DNA of 33,707 nucleotides, from positions 1 through 33,707 of the forward strand of contig JAMOQF010000173.1 of assembly GCA_027064125.1 (NCBI GenBank), in the 5' to 3' direction. Source of the stretch: Acidobacteriota bacterium (lineage in GTDB: Bacteria; Acidobacteriota; JAAYUB01; JAMOQF01). The position numbers and the translations under genes are program-made. The notes below the pieces were generated by a model. It did no database searches. It was given only the letters and a program-made list of their open reading frames with translations, and was not told the origin of the DNA. Below, piece by piece: positions 22,523 through 29,186 of the stretch (positions within the stretch are counted from its first letter, which is position 1; the number at the start of each line of letters is the position of its first letter).

Positions 22523-22905
22523 TTTTTTTCAAGTATAACTATTGCAGTGGCATATTCATCAATATGGGAAATTGAGATGTGTATTTTTATATCTTTTCCA
22601 AATTTATTTTTTAGAAAGACCTTGGTCTCTCCATGTAAATTTATTTGAGGTTCCCCCATTTTTCCAATAACAATCTCTACATCAACCCATTTAAAAGGTG
22701 CTATTTTCCCCGTCCCCATGGCTTTAAAAAGGGCCTCCTTTGCCGCAAATCTTGCTGCAAAATGTTGGGGAGAGTTTCTCTTTTCTCTGGAATATTCCAT
22801 TTCATCTTCAGTGAAAATTTCCCTAAAAAATCTTTCACTTTTACTTTCCCATTTTACTTTAAACCTTTTTACATCTATAATGTCTATTCCAACTCCAACT
22901 ATCAC
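22519..22905 (-). CDS. acpS: Holo-[acyl-carrier-protein] synthase
   Basis: A 128-residue AcpS of usual length that transfers 4'-phosphopantetheine from CoA to acyl carrier protein. It has the N-terminal 'VGVGIDIIDVKRF' with the metal-binding Asp, 'FTEDEMEYS', and the P-pant transferase signature 'FAARFAAKEALFKAMGTG', ending with 'ISISHIDEYATAIVILE'. The start codon is GTG, fixed by the conserved MIVGVGID opening. Its 5' end is eight bases from divergent pgeF, so the two must share a very compact control region. Confidence 0.95.
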   Translation of the reverse strand: MIVGVGIDIIDVKRFKVKWESKSERFFREIFTEDEMEYSREKRNSPQHFAARFAAKEALFKAMGTGKIAPFKWVDVEIVIGKMGEPQINLHGETKVFLKNKFGKDIKIHISISHIDEYATAIVILEKN

Positions 22906-22913
22906 GAGGTAAA

Positions 22914-23624
22914 ATGTTCCTTTCTAAAAAAGTAGCCAACGAAAAAATTATATTTCAATTAGATTATCTTTTACAGAAAAAAATTTTCAACGCAATTATT
23001 CTACCATCTTCCACCAGAGATATAGAAAATGATCTGAAAAAATTGATTTCCCACAATAACTTCAAAATACTTTTTTTAAAACAAGTACACTCAGATAAAA
23101 TCATAATCCCTGAAAAAAAAATGGAAGAGGTGGGAGATGGAATAATTACATCCAAAGTAAACTTACTGATAGGAGTAAAAGGTGCCGATTGTTATCCTTT
23201 GCTTCTTGTGGATGTAAAAAGAGATATTTTTGGAGCCATCCACTGTGGATGGAGAGGAGTGGCATCTGGAATTGTGGAAAAGGCTATTGAAATAATGGTG
23301 GGAGAATTTAAATCCATTCCTCAAAATATATATGCCATGGTAGGAATTGGGATATGTGAAGCCTGTTATGAAGTGGGTGACGAACTTCTCGAGATTTTTG
23401 GTAAAAAATTTGTATTGAAAGAAATCTTTACGGAGGTTGAAAATAAATACCACCTTAACCTCAGAAAAGCCATAAATATCAAATTGAAGGAAATGAAGAT
23501 CCCTGAAAAAAATATTCAAAATTTACCTCTGTGCACAAAATGTAGTTACAGATTCCTTCCATCCCATAGAAGAAATAAAACAAATAAAAGAATTTTTTCC
23601 TTTATTGGAAAATTAAATAAATAG
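22914..23624 (+). CDS. pgeF: Laccase-domain protein YfiH/PgeF (peptidoglycan editing or purine nucleoside phosphorylase)
   Basis: A 236-residue protein of the YfiH/DUF152 family. Metal-binding and family motifs are 'FLKQVHSDKI', 'GDGIITSKVNLLIGVKGADCYPLLLVD', 'GAIHCGWRGVASGIVEKAI', 'GIGICEACYEVGDEL' and 'LPLCTKCSYRFLPSHRR'. The His/Cys zinc ligands (HSD, ADC, HCGWRG) are all retained. Members act on purine nucleosides, and E. coli PgeF also prevents mis-incorporation in peptidoglycan precursors. GAGGT precedes the ATG, overlapping the promoter-side bases of acpS. The next gene is 42 bases downstream. Confidence 0.9.
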   Translation: MFLSKKVANEKIIFQLDYLLQKKIFNAIILPSSTRDIENDLKKLISHNNFKILFLKQVHSDKIIIPEKKMEEVGDGIITSKVNLLIGVKGADCYPLLLVDVKRDIFGAIHCGWRGVASGIVEKAIEIMVGEFKSIPQNIYAMVGIGICEACYEVGDELLEIFGKKFVLKEIFTEVENKYHLNLRKAINIKLKEMKIPEKNIQNLPLCTKCSYRFLPSHRRNKTNKRIFSFIGKLNK

Positions 23625-23630
23625 TATAAT
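23602..23630 (+). promoter_or_regulatory. Possible promoter for the SerA-like gene
   Basis: TTATTG (23602-23607), 17 bases, and a perfect TATAAT (23625-23630), just after the pgeF stop. The -35 match is partial and the region is AT-rich, so this is tentative. Confidence 0.35.
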
Positions 23631-23666
23631 TCTTATTACAAATTTTATTTAGGAGGAATCTAAAAA

Positions 23667-24572
23667 ATGGTAAAAGTTTTGGTTTCTGATCCCATATCAG
23701 AAAGGGCAATAGAAGGTTTAAAAAACCTGGGCTGTGAGGTTTATATAAAAACTGGTATGGATAAGGAAGAACTCATGAACACAATCGGGGAATATGAAGT
23801 AATAATAGTAAGATCAGCCACAAAACTGAGGGAAGATATCCTTTCAAAGGCCAAAAATTTGAAATTAATAATAAGAGGCGGCGTTGGACTTGACAATATA
23901 GACTTAGAAGCAGCAAAAAAACTGGGAATCACAGTGAAAAACACCCCTTCGGCAAGTGCAATATCCGTTGCTGAACTTGCCATAGGAATGATGTTTGCAC
24001 TGTCAAGGAGATTAAGTGAAGCAGATAGAAGCATGAAAGATGGAAAATGGGAAAAGAAAAAGTTTAAGGGGACTGAACTCTACGGAAAAACCCTCGGTGT
24101 TATAGGTCTTGGCAACATAGGAATAGAAGTATGCAAAAGGGCAACATGCCTTGGAATGAAGGTTCTGGGGTATGATGTTGTTAAAAAGGAAAATCTTCCT
24201 GAAGGGGTTACCCAGGTAAATATGGATGAACTTTTATCAAATTCTCACATAATTACTTTACATGTGCCATTTATTAAAGAAGTTGGGGCAGTGATTGGAG
24301 AAAAAGAATTTGAAAAAATGAAAGATGGAATTATCTTAATAAACTGCGCAAGGGGAGGAGTGGTAGATGAAAAGGCACTACTTAAATATTTGAAAAATGG
24401 AAAAATTAAGGCAGCTGGTATTGATGTATATGAAACAGAGCCTCCAACATTTAGAGAATTTATAGAAATGGATAATTGTCTTTGCACACCGCATATTGGG
24501 GCTTCCACCAAAGAGGGACAGGACAGAGTTGGAGATGAAATAGTAAAAATAGTTGAGGAATATATTTCTTAG
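23667..24572 (+). CDS. D-2-hydroxyacid dehydrogenase, short phosphoglycerate dehydrogenase type (SerA-like)
   Basis: A 301-residue NAD-dependent dehydrogenase. It has substrate-side 'IVRSATKLREDIL' and 'RGGVGLDNID', Rossmann motif 'GKTLGVIGLGNIGIEVCKRA', the catalytic Arg in 'NCARGGVVDEKAL', Glu in 'GIDVYETEPP', and His in 'TPHIGASTKEGQ'. These match 3-phosphoglycerate dehydrogenase more closely than generic lactate-type enzymes. It lacks the C-terminal ACT regulatory domain of long SerA, so feedback control by serine is unlikely at this protein. No serB/serC is nearby. The ribosome site AGGAGG is strong. A terminator hairpin starts immediately after the stop. Confidence 0.88.
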   Translation: MVKVLVSDPISERAIEGLKNLGCEVYIKTGMDKEELMNTIGEYEVIIVRSATKLREDILSKAKNLKLIIRGGVGLDNIDLEAAKKLGITVKNTPSASAISVAELAIGMMFALSRRLSEADRSMKDGKWEKKKFKGTELYGKTLGVIGLGNIGIEVCKRATCLGMKVLGYDVVKKENLPEGVTQVNMDELLSNSHIITLHVPFIKEVGAVIGEKEFEKMKDGIILINCARGGVVDEKALLKYLKNGKIKAAGIDVYETEPPTFREFIEMDNCLCTPHIGASTKEGQDRVGDEIVKIVEEYIS

Positions 24573-25147
24573 GAGAGGGGGTATTTCCCCTCTTTTTTTA
24601 GGTAATCACACAACAAATTAACACCCTTTAAAATATCTTTTACAACAAACATCTTCCCACTATTTACTATTTCAAAAAATTCATCCCTTTCACGGGGTAA
24701 ATCAAAAAAAATCTCCTTTTTGTGTTCAATGGATTTAACAACATCTCTCCAGAAATGATGCACAATGATTATCTTATCAGATACCCCCTTATTGTAGTAC
24801 TCCCATACAAGGGAAAGTTCCACAAGTGTACCGGTATTCCCTGGAAGAACCACATATGCATCTCCTTTTTCCAACAATATCTTCAGCCTTTCAAATAGAT
24901 TTTCCGCAATAATGTTCTCCTTTATAAAAGAATTAGGAGTAGTAGAACCAAACTCTTTAACTGTTACTCCAATGGTTTTCCCTCCCATTTCAACACATCC
25001 CCTTGCTGTCGCCTCCATGGTGCCAAAATACCCCCCATTACACAGGGAAAGTCCCTTTAAACCTATTTTCTCTCCCACTTTATAAGCAATTTTATATTCT
25101 TCCTCTGTGGGAAAAGCACTTCCAAAAACTGTTATAACCTTATCCAT
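24569..25147 (-). CDS. LOG-family (lysine-decarboxylase-like) Rossmann protein
   Basis: A 192-residue protein of the LOG/TIGR00725-TIGR00730 superfamily. It opens with 'KVITVFGSAFPTEEEYKIAYKVGEKIG', then 'LCNGGYFGTMEATARGCVEMGGKTIGVTV' and 'DAYVVLPGNTGTLVELSLVWEY'. LOG enzymes hydrolyse cytokinin-type or other nucleoside 5'-monophosphates, with a PGGxGTxxE motif. Here the second Gly is Asn (PGNTGTLVE), so activity is uncertain. I start at ATG 25147, with GGGAG just upstream, rather than an in-frame TTG four codons earlier. It overlaps the SerA-like stop at its 3' end. Confidence 0.82.
   Translation of the reverse strand: MDKVITVFGSAFPTEEEYKIAYKVGEKIGLKGLSLCNGGYFGTMEATARGCVEMGGKTIGVTVKEFGSTTPNSFIKENIIAENLFERLKILLEKGDAYVVLPGNTGTLVELSLVWEYYNKGVSDKIIIVHHFWRDVVKSIEHKKEIFFDLPRERDEFFEIVNSGKMFVVKDILKGVNLLCDYLKKEGKYPLS
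24574..24600 (+). terminator. Intrinsic terminator after the SerA-like gene
   Basis: AGAGGGG, a six-base loop (GTATTT) and CCCCTCT form a 7-bp G/C-rich stem, followed by TTTTTT. It overlaps the 3' coding end of the convergent LOG-family gene. Confidence 0.85.
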
Positions 25148-25169
25148 AGTCACTCCCAATAGATTTTTC

Positions 25170-25197
25170 TTGACAAAAAAAAATAAAAAAATAAACT
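25170..25197 (+). promoter_or_regulatory. Promoter of the tRNA-Ala gene
   Basis: Perfect -35 TTGACA (25170-25175), a 16-base A-rich spacer, and -10-like TAAACT (25192-25197). This places the transcription start about five bases before the tRNA. The A-rich spacer may add an UP-element-like or bending effect. Confidence 0.65.
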
Positions 25198-25208
25198 ATT
25201 TTTTCAGT

Positions 25209-25284
25209 GGGGCTATAGCTCAGTTGGAAGAGCACGTGACTGGCAGTCACGGGGTCAGGGGTTCAAATCCCCTTAGCTCCACCA
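25209..25284 (+). tRNA. tRNA-Ala (anticodon GGC)
   Basis: A 76-base cloverleaf. Acceptor stem GGGGCTA pairs with TAGCTCC, including the G3-U70 wobble that identifies tRNA-Ala. The D arm is GCTC/GAGC. The anticodon stem is CGTGA/TCACG with loop CTGGCAG, giving anticodon GGC for the GCC codon. The T arm is AGGGG-TTCAAAT-CCCCT. The 3' CCA is encoded. A T-rich run follows and may end transcription. Its 3' end abuts the stop codon of the next gene on the opposite strand. Confidence 0.97.
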
Positions 25285-25704
25285 TTATTTTTTCACATTG
25301 AAAATCAGTTTTCTCTCACCATCTTTAAAGACAACAATCATCTTATTTCCCATAATCTCAAGAACATATCCTTTACCAAACTTAAAATGTTCAATTAAAT
25401 CACCTTCCTCATAAACACCTGAAATATCGTATTGTTTTAAACTCTCTCCATCCTTCTCCAGGACAAACTCCTTCCAGCGAGTCTCATTTTCTTCCATTTT
25501 TTTCGCCATCCTTTTCTCCGCTTTCTTTTTATCTTTACTGCGCTTAGGTGGTCTATATTTATGTCTGGCTCCACAAACTTTACATACAACCTTTAAAATC
25601 TCATCGCCATCCATTGATTCAATTGTATGAAAAGTTACTTTTTTACACTTACCACACTTTGCCTCTACTTCATCTCCTACTTTTACTTTTCTTTTTAAAA
25701 CCAT
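25285..25704 (-). CDS. Zinc-ribbon protein with C-terminal Tudor/DUF3553-like domain
   Basis: A 139-residue protein. The N-terminal zinc ribbon has CxxC pairs ('CGKC' and 'CKVC') about 20 residues apart. A basic, helical middle follows (KRSKDKKKAEKRMAKKMEEN). The C-terminal module 'YEEGDLIEHFKFGKGYVLEIMGNKMIVVFKDGERKLIF' resembles the Tudor-like RNA-polymerase-binding tail of UvrD/PcrA helicases (DUF3553). A nucleic-acid or RNA polymerase-associated role is plausible but not shown. TTAAGGAGT precedes its ATG. It is 25 bases downstream of mscS on the same strand, so the two are probably cotranscribed. Confidence 0.7.
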   Translation of the reverse strand: MVLKRKVKVGDEVEAKCGKCKKVTFHTIESMDGDEILKVVCKVCGARHKYRPPKRSKDKKKAEKRMAKKMEENETRWKEFVLEKDGESLKQYDISGVYEEGDLIEHFKFGKGYVLEIMGNKMIVVFKDGERKLIFNVKK

Positions 25705-25729
25705 ACAAAACTCCTTAAATAATTTTCAA

Positions 25730-26812
25730 CTATTCATTTTTAACATAAATTGTCTGAGTGGGAAATGGAATTTCAATTCCCTTTTCAGAAAGACCCTTAT
25801 AAACATTCTCAAGTAAATTACACTTAATGGAAAATTGATTGCGATAATCGTCTGTCCACGCTATTATGAGAAAATCAATGGAAAAATCCCCCATATTGGT
25901 GAAAAAAATTGCTGGTTCCGGATCCTCTACTATTCCATCAGTATTTTTAATTATCTCCATAAGTGTATCTCTAACCTTTTTCGGGTCAGATCCATATGAA
26001 ACACCTACAGTAATTTTTATCTTAATCCTCTCATCTGGATAACAATAATTAGTCAACTTACTCTTTGCCATAATTGAATTGGGTACAATCAATATGGTAT
26101 GATCAAATGTGGCTATTTTTGTGCTTCTTAGACCTATATCTACTACATCTCCCATCTCTCCAGTTTCAAGTTTAACCCTATCCCCAATCCTAAAGGGTCT
26201 ATCTATCATAATAAAAATTCCAGCAATCATATTGGCAAGTGTATCCTGAGCGGCAAGTCCAATGGCAAGAGAGCCAATACCCAAAGAAACCACTATTGAA
26301 GAGATATCCTTATGAAAATGTTGTAGTATAACAGCAACTGCAAGCAAATAGATAAAGACAGATACAACCTTATTTATTATAGGAACGAATTCCTTCTTAA
26401 CTATTTTATTTTCCCTTTCTTCTTCCCTCTCAAGCAGCCACTGTGTGAAAATTTTTGTAACCCTCAAAGAAAAGAAAACAACTATTAAAACCGTTATCAA
26501 AAATAATAGTGTATTTATATACTTTAAATAAGATACAACTCTCCCAAAAACTTTATGATACTTCTCAATATTTTTTATTCCAAAATAAACCCCCGCCACT
26601 AAAAAAATATTTCTAATTGGGGCACTGGAAACTTCAAGGAGTTTGTCATCAATTTCAGTTCTTGTCTTTTCAACTAATTTAGAAATATATCTATTTAGAA
26701 GAAATTTGACTATTTTTGAGAGTATATAAAAGGCTAAAACTATTAAAATAGAAATCAAAATCTCATATAATAAGAAATGTTCAACTCTTATGGTGTGCAA
26801 AAATTCCTTCAT
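25730..26812 (-). CDS. Small-conductance mechanosensitive channel, MscS family
   Basis: A 360-residue membrane protein. It has four or five hydrophobic segments, then the pore-lining TM3 region 'SLGIGSLAIGLAAQDTLANMIAGIFIMIDRPFRIGDRV', the beta domain ('GEMGDVVDIGLRSTKIATFDHTILIVPNSIM'), and the alpha/beta C-terminal domain ending 'GIEIPFPTQTIYVK'. It is longer than E. coli MscS because of extra N-terminal helices. It should release osmolytes on osmotic downshock at the inner membrane. AGAGGTG precedes the ATG. Divergent from rpsA; a pair of identical operator-like repeats lies between them. Confidence 0.92.
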   Translation of the reverse strand: MKEFLHTIRVEHFLLYEILISILIVLAFYILSKIVKFLLNRYISKLVEKTRTEIDDKLLEVSSAPIRNIFLVAGVYFGIKNIEKYHKVFGRVVSYLKYINTLLFLITVLIVVFFSLRVTKIFTQWLLEREEERENKIVKKEFVPIINKVVSVFIYLLAVAVILQHFHKDISSIVVSLGIGSLAIGLAAQDTLANMIAGIFIMIDRPFRIGDRVKLETGEMGDVVDIGLRSTKIATFDHTILIVPNSIMAKSKLTNYCYPDERIKIKITVGVSYGSDPKKVRDTLMEIIKNTDGIVEDPEPAIFFTNMGDFSIDFLIIAWTDDYRNQFSIKCNLLENVYKGLSEKGIEIPFPTQTIYVKNE

Positions 26813-26836
26813 ATCAACACCTCTTTAGACAGTTGA

Positions 26837-26900
26837 TTTTACAGTAAATACCTTTTTATTTTCAATAAAAAACTTGTAAATAACTTCCTTTTACTGTAAA
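26837..26900. promoter_or_regulatory. Pair of TTTTACWGTAAA inverted repeats between mscS and rpsA
   Basis: TTTTACAGTAAA (26837-26848) and TTTTACTGTAAA (26889-26900) are near-perfect palindromes (TTTAC-N-GTAAA) 52 bases apart, close to five helical turns. The second overlaps the putative rpsA -10 hexamer. This spacing and symmetry suit a dimeric regulator bound twice on one DNA face. The regulator is unknown. Confidence 0.5.
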
Positions 26901-26902
26901 GT
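26874..26902 (+). promoter_or_regulatory. Probable rpsA operon promoter
   Basis: TTGTAA (26874-26879), a 17-base spacer, and TAAAGT (26897-26902), about 35 bases before the rpsA ATG, with GAGGTGAGG as ribosome site. Hexamer matches are moderate. Confidence 0.45.
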
Positions 26903-26936
26903 ATTAGTTCAAATTTTTATTAATCAGAGGTGAGGA

Positions 26937-28415
26937 ATGAGCAATTTAAATCCCGAAAATGAATTTGAAAAAATGCTAAATGAATATAACAGAAAAATTG
27001 ATGGTCTGAACTCGGGAGAAATAGTGGAAGGGACAATCATAAAAATCAAAGAAGATCATCTTTTAGTAGATGTAGGAACAAGGTGTGAGGGAATAGTCCC
27101 CAAGGAAGAAGTGTTAGACAAAGAGGGAAATATTAAATTTAAAGAAGGAGACAAAATTTTAGTTGAAGTCATATCTTCAGGAAAAACAGACTTTTCCCCC
27201 AGGCTTTCACACAAAAATGCAATGCTAAAGGAAAGAATGAAAAAATTAAGGGAAAGTTTTAAAAAGAGGAAAAAAGTTAAAGGAAAAGTTAAGGAAGTTG
27301 TAAAAGGCGGATTAAAAATAGATATGGATGGCATTGAAGCATTTATGCCTGCATCTCAAGTGGACCTAAAATACACAGATTCCCTTGACAACTTTGTTGG
27401 AAAAGAACTTGAATTTAAAATTGAAAAATTCAATCCCAAAAACATAGTTGTTTCAAGAAGGGTAGTGCTTGAAGAAGAAAGAGAAAGAAAAGAAAAGGAA
27501 TTCTGGGAAAACCTAAATGTTGGAAACATAGTGGAAGGAAAAATCAAACAGATAACAAAGTTTGGCGTATTTGTGGATCTCGGCCTTCACGAAGGATTGG
27601 TCCACATTTCAAATATTTCCTGGGACATGGTGGAAGACATAAATTCTCTATTTAAAATTGGGGATGTCATCAGAGCAAAGGTCATTGACATAGACAGGAA
27701 AAACAAAAAGATAGGATTGAGTATAAAGGACCTAAAGGAAGATCCATGGAACAACGTTGAAGAAAAATACAAAGAAGGACAAATTGTCAAAGGAAAAGTC
27801 GTAAAACTTGAAAAATTCGGTGCCTTTATAAGTTTAGAAGAAGGAATAAGGGCGCTTGCCCCTATTTCAGAACTTTCCTGGAAAAAGATTAAGCACCCAA
27901 AAGAGGTAATAGATGTTAATGACATGGTGGAGGGAATGATTGTAAATGTTGATAAAGAGAATAAGAGAATCTCCATCAGTGTCAAAAAAATCACCCCTCA
28001 TCCCTTTGAAGAATTCCTTGAAAAATATAAAATTGGAGATATAATAGAAGGTGAAATAAAAACGATTATGCCCTATGGACTTTTTGTTAAGTTAGATGAA
28101 GGAGTGGAAGGTTTACTGCACATATCTGAACTACCATTTACAGGAGGAAAAAAATTAGAAGAACTATACAAAAAAGGAGAAAAGATAGAGGTTAAAATAA
28201 TAAAAGTAGATAAAGAAGGTAAAAAAATATCCCTTTCTTCCTTAAAAAAGGAGGAAGAAGAAAAGTTAATGAGGGATAAGAAAAAGAAAGAAGAAGCAGA
28301 AAAGGCAAAAGAATTGGAAGAGGAAAAAAAATATATTGCTTCCGGGAGTGAAAGTTTCAGAAGTTTAGGAGAAATAATTCCCAAGGATATTTTAGAAAAA
28401 TTTAACAAAAAATGA
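26937..28415 (+). CDS. rpsA: 30S ribosomal protein S1
   Basis: A 492-residue protein with five S1 OB-fold repeats, at about residues 27-92, 115-172, 197-265, 280-350 and 365-435. Repeats 3-5 carry the clear signature 'G.V..g.v..i..fGvFVdl..g..GLvHiSel', for example 'KFGVFVDLGLHEGLVHIS' and 'PYGLFVKLDEGVEGLLHIS'. Repeats 1 and 2 are more divergent, as usual for the ribosome-binding end. A lysine/glutamate-rich helix follows and the end 'SFRSLGEIIPKDI' is unassigned. S1 binds mRNA leaders on the small subunit; E. coli S1 has six repeats. It is first in a long operon, and its stop overlaps the PilZ gene ATG (ATGA). Confidence 0.93.
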   Translation: MSNLNPENEFEKMLNEYNRKIDGLNSGEIVEGTIIKIKEDHLLVDVGTRCEGIVPKEEVLDKEGNIKFKEGDKILVEVISSGKTDFSPRLSHKNAMLKERMKKLRESFKKRKKVKGKVKEVVKGGLKIDMDGIEAFMPASQVDLKYTDSLDNFVGKELEFKIEKFNPKNIVVSRRVVLEEERERKEKEFWENLNVGNIVEGKIKQITKFGVFVDLGLHEGLVHISNISWDMVEDINSLFKIGDVIRAKVIDIDRKNKKIGLSIKDLKEDPWNNVEEKYKEGQIVKGKVVKLEKFGAFISLEEGIRALAPISELSWKKIKHPKEVIDVNDMVEGMIVNVDKENKRISISVKKITPHPFEEFLEKYKIGDIIEGEIKTIMPYGLFVKLDEGVEGLLHISELPFTGGKKLEELYKKGEKIEVKIIKVDKEGKKISLSSLKKEEEEKLMRDKKKKEEAEKAKELEEEKKYIASGSESFRSLGEIIPKDILEKFNKK

Positions 28416-29167
28416 AGTCTAATAAAAAGAAAGGAAAAAAGAATAAAAAGATTAAAGTTGTTCCAGAGAAGAAAAGCTTAAAGGTCTTTTTCCTCAATTT
28501 AAGTGACAACGAATTTAAAATAGATAGAAGAGAATTAAATGTTACCGAAGTAGAAAGTTTTGAAGAATTAGAAGAAAAAATTAAAAATCAAAATGAAGAT
28601 AATTTTTGTGTAATACTTGGTATTTCTTCCAATTTAATGGTCAATTATGTTGTAATTTCAAGCATTCTTTACTCCAGTAACAGGGGATCAACATTTCCAA
28701 TAATTAACATCATTCATCCTTCAAGAGATTTTAAGGAATACAGAGCCTTTGTCTATGGTATAAAGCCCTACCCTGTGAAAATTTTAAATAAAGATACCTT
28801 AAATACACTTTTAAACATCAAAAATGTTAACATGAGAACATTTGACAGAATACCTGTGGAATTTATCGCATTTATCGAGGGAGAAAAAATAAAAAAGACT
28901 TTTCCCGTTGTTTGTAAAAATGTGAGCTGGTCTGGAGCCTATCTTGAAACAAAAATTAGGATAGATGCAGAAGAATTTGATCTCGTTTTAAAATCCAGAC
29001 TGCACAACATCCCGATTCCATCTCAAAAAATAAGAGAAATAGAAATTGAAGAACATCCCAAAAGATTTGGCTATGGAATAAAATTTAAGTTTCCTCTCCC
29101 CCTAACACTAATTCAGTATCTATACACAAAGTACCTTAGAGAAAAGGAAAACAAGGATGTCCAGTGA
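28412..29167 (+). CDS. PilZ-domain protein
   Basis: A 251-residue protein. A lysine-rich N-terminus (1-22) is followed by an alpha/beta half (~23-135) that looks like a degenerate receiver or similar fold; I do not recognise it firmly. The C-terminal ~110 residues carry a PilZ domain: RxxxR at 142-146 ('RTFDR') and N/DxSxxG at 170-175 ('NVSWSG'). These are the two motifs that bind c-di-GMP, so it should be a ligand-binding receptor. The start overlaps the rpsA stop. The next gene encodes an HD-GYP phosphodiesterase that would degrade the same ligand. Confidence 0.78.
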   Translation: MKSNKKKGKKNKKIKVVPEKKSLKVFFLNLSDNEFKIDRRELNVTEVESFEELEEKIKNQNEDNFCVILGISSNLMVNYVVISSILYSSNRGSTFPIINIIHPSRDFKEYRAFVYGIKPYPVKILNKDTLNTLLNIKNVNMRTFDRIPVEFIAFIEGEKIKKTFPVVCKNVSWSGAYLETKIRIDAEEFDLVLKSRLHNIPIPSQKIREIEIEEHPKRFGYGIKFKFPLPLTLIQYLYTKYLREKENKDVQ

Positions 29168-29186
29168 TATTTAGGAGCTTTCCTAT

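Noticed and set aside
25107-25301. Short plus-strand open frame covering the tRNA
   Set aside because: It reads straight through the tRNA-Ala gene and its promoter; the reading frame is accidental.
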